Assembly: GCA_025594325.1 (NCBI GenBank)
Contig: JANHCV010000002.1
Coordinates: 1-64,000, forward strand
DNA: 64,000 bases
From: Blastocladiella emersonii ATCC 22665
Lineage: Eukaryota > Blastocladiomycota > Blastocladiomycetes > Blastocladiales > Blastocladiaceae
Direction: 5' to 3'
The notes under the pieces were generated by a model that made no database searches, was not told the origin of the DNA, and saw only the letters and a list, made by a program, of their open reading frames with translations. The position numbers and the translations under genes are program-made. Of the stretch, positions 11,801 through 22,837 are shown in pieces; the first letter of the stretch is position 1; the number at the start of each line of letters is the position of its first letter.

Positions 11801-14800
11801 GCCGCGGAGGCAACTCGACTCCTCTGTCTAGACTTGATCCAGCAGCAGCAGCTGCGTTTGAGGGTTTTGGGTGATCCGTCTTGCTGCATTGCGCCCCTAC
11901 GCTGCTACCGCTGCCCTCAAGTGAAGGGTATGATCGAAAAATCGTGTGCTGGCGGCCCCCGCCGCCAGCACCCACCCCCACCCTCAACCTTTGACCGGCG
12001 CGGCGCGGCGCGGCGCTCTCTCGTCGTCTTGTCGTCTCGATGAACTCGCCTCCCTTCTCGCTCGCTCGCTCGCGCGCGTGTGCTTGTCGTCTGGTTTCCG
12101 CGCGCCCGCGCAGGTCCCACCCGCCCCACCTGCGCTGCTCGCGCCGCTGCTCCTGGCCACCGTGAGAGCCGCCTTCGCTCGCTGCCTCGCTGTGGGATCT
12201 CGCTGCGCAGCGAGCAAGGTACTCGGACCTGCCGCCAAACTCGAGAAGGTGCTCAAACTGGACGGGCGAGTGGTCGGCGCGGCGGCGGGCGTGGCCGACC
12301 CGGCCCACGAGCAAGCAACACGGTGGGTTGGGCGACTTGATGGTGTTCGTCCAGCTTGTCGTTGTTGACCTCGCGTCGCGCTCCCTCCGCTCTGCTCTGC
12401 TCTCGATCCCATCCCGAATCCCTGAGCGGCCGCGCCTGTTCTGGGCGGTGGGGCAGCGGCGGCTCGCTCTCCGACGCGGAACACACCTGCCGCCGCGGTG
12501 CATCATCGCCGCCGCCACTCTTGCTACTTTGGTCTCCTTGCTGTTATCACGCGCGCGCGCGAGCGCGCAGGTCTCACGCTTGCATGTGGAAGCAGCAGCC
12601 CCCGCCCGTCGTCGCTACTCGCTACTGCTGCTGCCTGCCTGCATGCGAGTCTGATGGATGACGACTTTGGGGTCGGCCTGCCCGCCCGCCCGCCCGCCCG
12701 CCCGCCCGCCGCTCACCGCCTCGCACCTGCCTGCACGCGCGCCGTGCTGAGCACGCGTTCAACTCAGCAGGGTGCTCCGGACCCACGCTTAGCTTCAGAT
12801 CGGCTCCCTCACGCCTTCCCTACTCTGTCCTGTTCCTTGCCTGCTTGACGAGCCACTGCTGCTCACCTTGCGTGCAATGAGACACAGCTGGGCAATATCG
12901 CACTCCATCTTGTGGGCAGCATTGAGCGCTCAAAGTTTGCTTGCTTCCCCTCTACAGCGCTGCTCAAAGGTGCTGCTTGCGTGCACGTTACTCTTTGCTA
13001 CAGACTCCATAACGCCGCCTGCTGGACGGATCAACGGTGGTGATTGAGCTTTGACGTGTCGGCAGGCAAGGTGGAGTCGCGCGCGACCTCGCTGCAGCAA
13101 GAGGGTTGCAGCAAGGGACTTTGCGTCAACGCCCGTTTGGAATCACCCTTTGACCTAGGCGCGCGTTCTCGACAGCAATCTGCAGCTGATAGCTGAACGA
13201 ACATAGTTGGTCAAGGTGAACATGCTTGATCTGGTCTTCTTGGCCTCGTGGGGTCGGTTTGGACACGACTTGATGAGGTTGACAACGCCCGTTTGGAATC
13301 ACCCTTTGACCTATGCGCGCGTTCTCAGCGGCATTCTGCAGATGAAATAGTCTACTCAAAAGTTGCTGAAGGTGTCCACGTCCAATCTGATTGTTTCGCC
13401 CTTGTGCGGTCGACTCAAGCGCGAGACACGTTTGCTGCCCATTGCTCCCTTATGTGACTCAAGTCACCCCCAACCTTTGTTATACTTTTTGATAGATCTT
13501 TGAAATATCTACAACCTAGCGTCAGGCAATAGGCAAGAAGCACGTGTGAATACGGCTGCAGCAGCGTTCAAGTTTGGTCCTTGGTCAGAGTCACCTTGGA
13601 GCCGCCACACTTGGCACACTTGGGTTGTGCAGCGTTTGAGGGCGGCAAACTAGAGCCGTACGCAAGCTAAGCAACTTTGCTAGCCATGACATGCACACGT
13701 TCTACGTGAAATTTCTGAGATACGCCCGCTGGACACAGCTCAAGCTGGCTTCAGGAAGGTTCAGCAAACAGCGACGGCCCACTGTTCTTGATCTGATCCA
13801 GCGGCGTAACAGTGGCTCAAAACGCAGGTACGGTGCACGCCTTCATGTACTTTCGGTAAACGCAACTTTCTTCCTTGTATGGTGCAAAAGGGAGGGAGCA
13901 GCCGCTTGGGGCTGGGAGCTGCTGTGTTCACCGTGCTCACTGCCACTGAGCCGGATCTGTTCCACCTCTATCCCGTGGATTTGCCACGATTGCGGGTTGA
14001 GTCTAAGATGACCACCTGGCCACGGGATCTTACGCTAGGCGCCCAATCATGATACGTGTGTGTCTGCCGCAGGACATGCACCGTACGCGGCCCAAGCCTC
14101 AACTGCTCCACTGGAGTAGCGAACCATCGCAGCCAGAGCAACTCTGGCTCCTTTACAATACTATGACGCGGACTGGACGAGATGCGACAGGGACTCGAAC
14201 CCTGCTCGCCAGCCCGGAACTAGAGAGACCTGACTGCTTTGGCTCACTACTCCCCGACGATACATAAAACAACTTTGCCCAAGTGCCTTCTGGCCCCCGC
14301 TCTCGTGTGCGTACTCCGCAATGTGAACGTGATGCACCCACTGCGCGACACGGCAAGGGCTCAATCAAGCGTGTGGTGTTGGGAGGCAGTTGTGCATCGT
14401 CGCCCGTCTCCCCGAGGCAGCGCGAAAAGCGCGTCTCGAAACGCGTCTCGCAGCGGTCAGGCGATTGTCACCTGATGCCCGAGCTTTTTCGCTTGCTCGC
14501 GCGGCGATCGCGACCGCTCACTCATCCCCAAAGTTGAGACTTCACCAAACCCGCAATGACATCTCATGGAATATATGACCCGCTGCAACATGCATCTGTG
14601 CCTCGAATGGATGCGATCCTGGCGTCTGGAACGCAGACTCGGACCGCCGCCCTGCTCGCCGCGGAGGCAACTCGACTCCTCTGTCTAGACTTGATCCAGC
14701 AGCAGCAGCTGCGTTTGAGGGTTTTGGGTGATCCGTCTTGCTGCATTGCGCCCCTACGCTGCTACCGCTGCCCTCAAGTGAAGGGTATGATCGAAAAATC

Positions 14801-17236
14801 GTGTGCTGGCGGCCCCCGCCGCCAGCACCCACCCCCACCCTCAACCTTTGACCGGCGCGGCGCGGCGCGGCGCTCTCTCGTCGTCTTGTCGTCTCGATGA
14901 ACTCGCCTCCCTTCTCGCTCGCTCGCTCGCGCGCGTGTGCTTGTCGTCTGGTTTCCGCGCGCCCGCGCAGGTCCCACCCGCCCCACCTGCGCTGCTCGCG
15001 CCGCTGCTCCTGGCCACCGTGAGAGCCGCCTTCGCTCGCTGCCTCGCTGTGGGATCTCGCTGCGCAGCGAGCAAGGTACTCGGACCTGCCGCCAAACTCG
15101 AGAAGGTGCTCAAACTGGACGGGCGAGTGGTCGGCGCGGCGGCGGGCGTGGCCGACCCGGCCCACGAGCAAGCAACACGGTGGGTTGGGCGACTTGATGG
15201 TGTTCGTCCAGCTTGTCGTTGTTGACCTCGCGTCGCGCTCCCTCCGCTCTGCTCTGCTCTCGATCCCATCCCGAATCCCTGAGCGGCCGCGCCTGTTCTG
15301 GGCGGTGGGGCAGCGGCGGCTCGCTCTCCGACGCGGAACACACCTGCCGCCGCGGTGCATCATCGCCGCCGCCACTCTTGCTACTTTGGTCTCCTTGCTG
15401 TTATCACGCGCGCGCGCGAGCGCGCAGGTCTCACGCTTGCATGTGGAAGCAGCAGCCCCCGCCCGTCGTCGCTACTCGCTACTGCTGCTGCCTGCCTGCA
15501 TGCGAGTCTGATGGATGACGACTTTGGGGTCGGCCTGCCCGCCCGCCCGCCCGCCCGCCCGCCCGCCGCTCACCGCCTCGCACCTGCCTGCACGCGCGCC
15601 GTGCTGAGCACGCGTTCAACTCAGCAGGGTGCTCCGGACCCACGCTTAGCTTCAGATCGGCTCCCTCACGCCTTCCCTACTCTGTCCTGTTCCTTGCCTG
15701 CTTGACGAGCCACTGCTGCTCACCTTGCGTGCAATGAGACACAGCTGGGCAATATCGCACTCCATCTTGTGGGCAGCATTGAGCGCTCAAAGTTTGCTTG
15801 CTTCCCCTCTACAGCGCTGCTCAAAGGTGCTGCTTGCGTGCACGTTACTCTTTGCTACAGACTCCATAACGCCGCCTGCTGGACGGATCAACGGTGGTGA
15901 TTGAGCTTTGACGTGTCGGCAGGCAAGGTGGAGTCGCGCGCGACCTCGCTGCAGCAAGAGGGTTGCAGCAAGGGACTTTGCGTCAACGCCCGTTTGGAAT
16001 CACCCTTTGACCTAGGCGCGCGTTCTCGACAGCAATCTGCAGCTGATAGCTGAACGAACATAGTTGGTCAAGGTGAACATGCTTGATCTGGTCTTCTTGG
16101 CCTCGTGGGGTCGGTTTGGACACGACTTGATGAGGTTGACAACGCCCGTTTGGAATCACCCTTTGACCTATGCGCGCGTTCTCAGCGGCATTCTGCAGAT
16201 GAAATAGTCTACTCAAAAGTTGCTGAAGGTGTCCACGTCCAATCTGATTGTTTCGCCCTTGTGCGGTCGACTCAAGCGCGAGACACGTTTGCTGCCCATT
16301 GCTCCCTTATGTGACTCAAGTCACCCCCAACCTTTGTTATACTTTTTGATAGATCTTTGAAATATCTACAACCTAGCGTCAGGCAATAGGCAAGAAGCAC
16401 GTGTGAATACGGCTGCAGCAGCGTTCAAGTTTGGTCCTTGGTCAGAGTCACCTTGGAGCCGCCACACTTGGCACACTTGGGTTGTGCAGCGTTTGAGGGC
16501 GGCAAACTAGAGCCGTACGCAAGCTAAGCAACTTTGCTAGCCATGACATGCACACGTTCTACGTGAAATTTCTGAGATACGCCCGCTGGACACAGCTCAA
16601 GCTGGCTTCAGGAAGGTTCAGCAAACAGCGACGGCCCACTGTTCTTGATCTGATCCAGCGGCGTAACAGTGGCTCAAAACGCAGGTACGGTGCACGCCTT
16701 CATGTACTTTCGGTAAACGCAACTTTCTTCCTTGTATGGTGCAAAAGGGAGGGAGCAGCCGCTTGGGGCTGGGAGCTGCTGTGTTCACCGTGCTCACTGC
16801 CACTGAGCCGGATCTGTTCCACCTCTATCCCGTGGATTTGCCACGATTGCGGGTTGAGTCTAAGATGACCACCTGGCCACGGGATCTTACGCTAGGCGCC
16901 CAATCATGATACGTGTGTGTCTGCCGCAGGACATGCACCGTACGCGGCCCAAGCCTCAACTGCTCCACTGGAGTAGCGAACCATCGCAGCCAGAGCAACT
17001 CTGGCTCCTTTACAATACTATGACGCGGACTGGACGAGATGCGACAGGGACTCGAACCCTGCTCGCCAGCCCGGAACTAGAGAGACCTGACTGCTTTGGC
17101 TCACTACTCCCCGACGATACATAAAACAACTTTGCCCAAGTGCCTTCTGGCCCCCGCTCTCGTGTGCGTACTCCGCAATGTGAACGTGATGCACCCACTG
17201 CGCGACACGGCAAGGGCTCAATCAAGCGTGTGGTGT

Positions 17237-18781
17237 TGGGAGGCAGTTGTGCATCGTCGCCCGTCTCCCCGAGGCAGCGCGAAAAGCGCGTCTCGAAACG
17301 CGTCTCGCAGCGGTCAGGCGATTGTCACCTGATGCCCGAGCTTTTTCGCTTGCTCGCGCGGCGATCGCGACCGCTCACTCATCCCCAAAGTTGAGACTTC
17401 ACCAAACCCGCAATGACATCTCATGGAATATATGACCCGCTGCAACATGCATCTGTGCCTCGAATGGATGCGATCCTGGCGTCTGGAACGCAGACTCGGA
17501 CCGCCGCCCTGCTCGCCGCGGAGGCAACTCGACTCCTCTGTCTAGACTTGATCCAGCAGCAGCAGCTGCGTTTGAGGGTTTTGGGTGATCCGTCTTGCTG
17601 CATTGCGCCCCTACGCTGCTACCGCTGCCCTCAAGTGAAGGGTATGATCGAAAAATCGTGTGCTGGCGGCCCCCGCCGCCAGCACCCACCCCCACCCTCA
17701 ACCTTTGACCGGCGCGGCGCGGCGCGGCGCTCTCTCGTCGTCTTGTCGTCTCGATGAACTCGCCTCCCTTCTCGCTCGCTCGCTCGCGCGCGTGTGCTTG
17801 TCGTCTGGTTTCCGCGCGCCCGCGCAGGTCCCACCCGCCCCACCTGCGCTGCTCGCGCCGCTGCTCCTGGCCACCGTGAGAGCCGCCTTCGCTCGCTGCC
17901 TCGCTGTGGGATCTCGCTGCGCAGCGAGCAAGGTACTCGGACCTGCCGCCAAACTCGAGAAGGTGCTCAAACTGGACGGGCGAGTGGTCGGCGCGGCGGC
18001 GGGCGTGGCCGACCCGGCCCACGAGCAAGCAACACGGTGGGTTGGGCGACTTGATGGTGTTCGTCCAGCTTGTCGTTGTTGACCTCGCGTCGCGCTCCCT
18101 CCGCTCTGCTCTGCTCTCGATCCCATCCCGAATCCCTGAGCGGCCGCGCCTGTTCTGGGCGGTGGGGCAGCGGCGGCTCGCTCTCCGACGCGGAACACAC
18201 CTGCCGCCGCGGTGCATCATCGCCGCCGCCACTCTTGCTACTTTGGTCTCCTTGCTGTTATCACGCGCGCGCGCGAGCGCGCAGGTCTCACGCTTGCATG
18301 TGGAAGCAGCAGCCCCCGCCCGTCGTCGCTACTCGCTACTGCTGCTGCCTGCCTGCATGCGAGTCTGATGGATGACGACTTTGGGGTCGGCCTGCCCGCC
18401 CGCCCGCCCGCCCGCCCGCCCGCCGCTCACCGCCTCGCACCTGCCTGCACGCGCGCCGTGCTGAGCACGCGTTCAACTCAGCAGGGTGCTCCGGACCCAC
18501 GCTTAGCTTCAGATCGGCTCCCTCACGCCTTCCCTACTCTGTCCTGTTCCTTGCCTGCTTGACGAGCCACTGCTGCTCACCTTGCGTGCAATGAGACACA
18601 GCTGGGCAATATCGCACTCCATCTTGTGGGCAGCATTGAGCGCTCAAAGTTTGCTTGCTTCCCCTCTACAGCGCTGCTCAAAGGTGCTGCTTGCGTGCAC
18701 GTTACTCTTTGCTACAGACTCCATAACGCCGCCTGCTGGACGGATCAACGGTGGTGATTGAGCTTTGACGTGTCGGCAGGC
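17237..18781. repeat. Truncated innermost copy of the subtelomeric unit
   Basis: This copy matches the first 1,545 bases of the unit and then diverges abruptly after GTCGGCAGGC. Full copies continue with AAGGTGGAG, whereas here the sequence becomes TGCGGTCGG. It therefore lacks the 44-bp direct repeat and the tRNA-like segment. The break marks the array/single-copy junction. Confidence 0.9.
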
Positions 18782-19879
18782 TGCGGTCGGTGGCACGGCC
18801 TTCCCGCGCGCACGCGACACTCTGTCCGCTGCCGCTGCCGCTGCCCCGCGTGTGCCGGCACCCGCCAGCTGCACACCCGTCGTAAGCCGCCGCCGCCCCT
18901 TGGATCGTTGCCACCCGGAGCAGTGCCAGCAGCAGCACGCTTTGGCTCGGTCGCTCGCGAGCCTGGCGGCGGGCGCCGTGGTTGCTTGATCTCTCGCCTT
19001 CGGCGTTCCGTGCTCCGTCCAGCCTTCTTCACCACGTCCTCCGCCACCGTGTTCCTCGACCGCTTGCTCCTGCTTTGCCGTCCGGCTGAAGCCTCGCTCT
19101 CGCTTTCGCGCTCAGGTGCGCGCGTTCAACCCGTCGCCGTCCCTGCTCAACCTTGCTGAATCCAAACACGCTCTCCTCCACCCGGCGAGCGCGTCGCTGC
19201 CCTCGAGCGCCGCTGCGTGCCGTGGCCTTGGCTCATCCTGGCAGCTGGCCCCGCTTCTACTTTATGCTACCGTCGTCGCGTCAGGCCAGGTCTCTGGAAC
19301 GTGTGCCAGCCACATCGGGAACCCTTTCAGCGCGGCTCGGCGCGAATCTCGCGTACTTGGTGGCGCCCACGCCGCAATGTTTGGTGCCGGCCGTATCGCC
19401 GTCCACCTCGGAACTCGTGTCCTTGCTCTCGCGCGCGCGCGCAACAACGGGTCAACGCCAAACAGCACTGACAGCGCCTCGCCCTCGCGGACCCGCCCGC
19501 TTCTTGGTGGTGATGCCGCGCATGACGTCGGCCGACCGCAGGGCGCGATTCGGGTGGATCTTGTTCTCGTCAACCAGCTCGGCGTTGGTCGGCATGCCGA
19601 ACTTGCGCGCGCGCGCGCCGTCGCGGGGGCGCGGTCGCAGGCGACGACAGGTTGGCCGTACGCCGGACAGGAACATCAAACGAACGCGACGAGCTCGCTC
19701 TTGGACGACGAGCGTGCCGACTGTCCCCTAATCGTCGAGACGGTTGGATAAATGAACGTCGTTCCTCATGTCGGTGCCCATCATGTCAAGTGTAAAGAAA
19801 TCTATTGGACGCGAAAGCGATGGGGAAATCACACAAACCCGCTCTCATCGCGAGGCGACAGGCCGACGACCAGCGGCCG
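18782..19879. other. Array-proximal single-copy spacer, no confident gene
   Basis: This is GC-rich sequence between the array and the first gene, with alternating-CG tracts near 19430 and 19605. No open frame shows a recognisable domain. A short minus-strand stretch within it looks codon-biased and is listed separately. Confidence 0.6.
19479..19600 (-). pseudogene. Possible coding remnant (about 40 codons)
   Basis: On the minus strand the frame beginning MPTNAELVDENKIHPN and continuing to DVMRGITTKK uses the G/C-ending codons typical of the real genes here and is of mixed, non-repetitive composition, unlike the shadow frames around it. It is bounded by low-complexity CG DNA, has no clear splice sites, and no continuation was found on either side. 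I do not recognise the family. It may be a broken gene fragment next to the array or an exon of an unresolved gene. Confidence 0.25.
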
Positions 19880-22837
19880 TCATGGCGCTGCCGCGTCACC
19901 GCGGAGTGTTGCTGTATCGGAGGTGGTGGCGGCGGCGTCGGCCCGCGACGGATCCGCGTTCTCCTCCTCCTGGACTGGCGGCGGCGGTGACGGTGTCGTG
20001 CCCGCGGGCGCGTTTTCGCTGCTGCTGCCGTTGGACGACGTGGCGGACGCGACCGACTTGCTGGACGACCGGCGCCGACTCGTCGGTCCGAGCCCAATGA
20101 CCGAGTCGTCCGCGAGAGCTTCGGACGGTCGGCGCGAGGCGGGTGCGGAGCCGCCCTCGGACGACGACGGCGTGACGGACGACGATTCGGTGGTGGTGGT
20201 GCCCTCCTCCGTGTCGGTCTCGGTCTCGGCGAGGACGCCGACCCAGTAGTCGCGCGTGACGGCAATGTTCTTGAGGTACGCCTCCATGCGCGGGATGGCC
20301 TTGCCCATGGTGCGGAACAGGGGCGCGCACATGTACTCGGAGAAGGACATGCCGAGGCGGGCCGACTGGGGCGCGAGGCGGTCGCCGAACCCGGACACAG
20401 GGAGCCCCTGCTCGCGTTCCACGTCGCCCTGCTGGAACATCTCCTCCTGGATGCAGTCGGACCAGCCCTTGGCGAGGTGCAGCGGGCGGATCACGTTGGA
20501 CACGTCGGCGCACTTGATGAGCATCTCGAGCGACCGGGCGCGGTGCTCGCGGTCCGTGGCGTCGAACGCCGGGCAGATCTCGTTGAACTTGGCCAGGATG
20601 TCAACGTGCTTGGCGAGGTCCGTCGACAGGATCGACCGCACCATGAGCTGGCGGATCTCGGCCTGGACCGTGCGCGTCTGCTGCGCGAGGAGCGCGTGCT
20701 TGGCGATGAGCCGCGACGCCTCGTGCATGTGGCGGTTCTCGAGCGGCGACTGGTCGTTGTAGAGCACGGCGAGGTCCGACTGCGTCACGATGTGGAAGTT
20801 GTTGGTCTTACCGTCGTGCTCGAGGTCGTGGCACACGCACGCGAGCATGAAGGCGAGCTGCTCCTGCAGCGTGAACATGAGGCGCGGGATCTTGCGCGGC
20901 GGCGACGAGGACGCGGCGGGAGCCGAGGTGCTGGCCTGCTGGGCGGCGACCGCGGCGTTGAGGGCGGCGGCCATCGAGTAGCCGATGGACGTGGGCGTGG
21001 GCGGGACGGCGGCGCCGGAGAAGTCGGCGTCAAACTCGTTGGTGCCCGTGGACGGCGGCGTGTAGCTCTCGTCCGACTCGCAGACGCAGCAGGTGCGGAG
21101 GAACAGGTAGCCGGCCTGGGTCACGTCAAAGGCGTGGCGGAAGTTGTGGTACGGGTTGAGCTTGTAGCCGCGCTCGACCGACTTGAGGAACTCGAGGAAT
21201 GTGTCGGGTTCGATGCGGAACGTGTGCAGCAGGCCGAGGTCGGCGAACATGTCGACGAGGAAGACGAGGAGCTCGGCGTGGGTGTAGGACCACACGTCAA
21301 AATTCCACGAGTTGAGCAGCGGCAGGTGGGTCGGCTCGGGCAGGATGGCGGGCAGGACCACGTTGGCGATCGGGTCGGCGTCCGTGTCCTCCATGGCGGC
21401 GGGCAGCAGCGAGGCGATGGACGAGATGGACCCGGACCGCTCCTTTTTCCGGCGGTGGATCTCGGAGATGCGGCGCAGGCGCGGCACGGAGCCGCCGGGC
21501 CCGAGGGCGGGCGACGAGCCAGCGGACGCCGCGGCGCCGGCGCCCGTGGCCGAAGACTGCGACGACATGTTGTCGCGGAGGACCTCAGAGGCGAGCCACG
21601 ACTTGGTCTCGTCGTCCACGTCGTCGCGCGAGAGAACGCGCTCGAAGGCGGGGCGGTAGAGGTTGGAGGTGCGCAGGCCGTCAAGGACGCCGCGCAGGCT
21701 GGCGCGGGCCTCATCGGACATGCCGGCCTCGGACGAGAGGAGGCGGGACACGGCGCGGGTGATGAGGTTGAGCGGGGTCTCAACGGCGGCCGAGACCTGG
21801 TGCTCGAGCGACTCGACCTTGACCTCGAGGGTCTTGCGCTTGGTGCGCTCCTCCTCGAGCAGCTGCAGCACCTTCTTCTCCTTGCGCTTGCGCCAGACGC
21901 TGCGCCAGACGCCCTTGACGGCCTCAGTCTTGACGGGCTTGACGAGGTAGTCGTCGGCGCCCGAGCGCAGGCACGAGTAGGCGAGCTCCATCTCCTCGAG
22001 TGCGGCCATCATGATGACGGGGATGTGGACGAGTTCGACGTCGCTGCGGATGGAGCGCAGGAGGTCGATGCCCTGGACGGTGGCAATGTCGCAAATGACG
22101 AGCGAGTACTCGGCGGCGGCGGGCGGCACGGGCGCATGGGCGGCCAGCGCCGCGGCATCGTGACCCGGCGGCGGCGGGCCCGCCGAAGGAGGTGTTGGTG
22201 GGGGCGGGAGCGGCGAGGACAGGTGCGGCGAGGCGGTGCTCGAGAGGGGCGAGGGCGTCGCGGCAGCCGCGTCCGGGTCGTAGTCGGGTGCCTCGGCGAG
22301 GTGGTGCAGGCCCGAGACGAGGGAGAGGGGCGGGGGCGAGTGGATGTGGGCGAGGGCGACGTGGGCCGAGGTGACGACGTCGACGGGGTAGCCGGCGTTG
22401 CACAGCTGCTGCACGACGAGGCGGGCGTGGCGCGGGTCGGCGTCGACGACGAGGACGCGGATCTCGGCCGGGGTGACGGAGAGCTTGCGCGAGAAGAAGC
22501 GGTGGAACGACGGGTCGGTCGGCGACAGCTCGCTGAACGACTGGGTGCTCCCGCGGCGCGAGGACCCGGCGCCGGCGCGGGCGACGGGCGAGAGGATCGG
22601 GGCGGGCGGCGGAGCACGGGCACCGGCGCCAGCGGCATAGAGGGCCGGGAGGGGCGAGGTGCCGCTACGGCCAGCAGCGGGCGAGGCGCGAGAGCCGGGC
22701 GCACGGGTACCGTCATCGTCCTCGTCCTCATCGGCGGCGCCGTGGGTGGTGGAGATGGAGAGCGACGAGGGCGGCGTCGGGACGAGTCCGTGCGACAGCG
22801 AGCTGCGGCGGATGGCGGCGCGGGCAATCGGCTGCAT
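19880..22837 (-). CDS. Response-regulator / cyclic-nucleotide phosphodiesterase fusion (RegA-like)
   Basis: A 985-aa protein (from the ATG at 22837) joins a receiver domain to a class I HD phosphodiesterase, the architecture of Dictyostelium RegA, so it probably hydrolyses cAMP or cGMP under phosphorelay control. Receiver, about residues 126-315: phosphoacceptor Asp250 in LVICDI and Lys300 in LVKP are present. The second acidic-pocket residue is Ala (VVDADP), the Thr/Ser switch position is Ala278 (PVIMMAA), and a 75-residue Pro/Ser/Ala insert splits the fold. A coiled segment follows. Catalytic domain, about 500-890: YHNFRHAFD, HDLEHDGKTNN and KCADVSN supply the metal ligands. The C-terminal tail is Ser-rich. 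Coding-like sequence continues upstream in frame to about 23237 without an ATG, so an additional 5' exon is likely. No intron interrupts the 2.9-kb frame. Confidence 0.9.
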   Translation of the reverse strand: MQPIARAAIRRSSLSHGLVPTPPSSLSISTTHGAADEDEDDDGTRAPGSRASPAAGRSGTSPLPALYAAGAGARAPPPAPILSPVARAGAGSSRRGSTQSFSELSPTDPSFHRFFSRKLSVTPAEIRVLVVDADPRHARLVVQQLCNAGYPVDVVTSAHVALAHIHSPPPLSLVSGLHHLAEAPDYDPDAAAATPSPLSSTASPHLSSPLPPPPTPPSAGPPPPGHDAAALAAHAPVPPAAAEYSLVICDIATVQGIDLLRSIRSDVELVHIPVIMMAALEEMELAYSCLRSGADDYLVKPVKTEAVKGVWRSVWRKRKEKKVLQLLEEERTKRKTLEVKVESLEHQVSAAVETPLNLITRAVSRLLSSEAGMSDEARASLRGVLDGLRTSNLYRPAFERVLSRDDVDDETKSWLASEVLRDNMSSQSSATGAGAAASAGSSPALGPGGSVPRLRRISEIHRRKKERSGSISSIASLLPAAMEDTDADPIANVVLPAILPEPTHLPLLNSWNFDVWSYTHAELLVFLVDMFADLGLLHTFRIEPDTFLEFLKSVERGYKLNPYHNFRHAFDVTQAGYLFLRTCCVCESDESYTPPSTGTNEFDADFSGAAVPPTPTSIGYSMAAALNAAVAAQQASTSAPAASSSPPRKIPRLMFTLQEQLAFMLACVCHDLEHDGKTNNFHIVTQSDLAVLYNDQSPLENRHMHEASRLIAKHALLAQQTRTVQAEIRQLMVRSILSTDLAKHVDILAKFNEICPAFDATDREHRARSLEMLIKCADVSNVIRPLHLAKGWSDCIQEEMFQQGDVEREQGLPVSGFGDRLAPQSARLGMSFSEYMCAPLFRTMGKAIPRMEAYLKNIAVTRDYWVGVLAETETDTEEGTTTTESSSVTPSSSEGGSAPASRRPSEALADDSVIGLGPTSRRRSSSKSVASATSSNGSSSENAPAGTTPSPPPPVQEEENADPSRADAAATTSDTATLRGDAAAP

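Larger units (their letters stand above)
95..18781. repeat. Subtelomeric tandem array, 2,857-bp unit, 6.5 copies
   Basis: Six full head-to-tail copies begin at 95, 2952, 5809, 8666, 11523 and 14380. A seventh partial copy runs 17237-18781. Every internal landmark recurs at exactly 2,857 bp, including simple-sequence tracts, and short open frames translate identically in every copy, so there are no indels and no differences that I noticed. The unit has no convincing gene: its open frames are short, overlapping, Arg/Pro/Ala-rich and match no family I know. It holds a GTGCTGGCGGC hairpin, a (CCCG) tract, alternating CG, a 44-bp internal direct repeat and a tRNA-like 3' half, each listed for the first copy. 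Near-perfect identity implies recent amplification, homogenisation or assembly copying. Confidence 0.95.

Noticed and set aside
95-18781. CRISPR-like or transposon interpretation of the array
   Set aside because: The unit is kilobases long with no spacers, no terminal inverted repeats, no target-site duplications and no transposase or reverse transcriptase.
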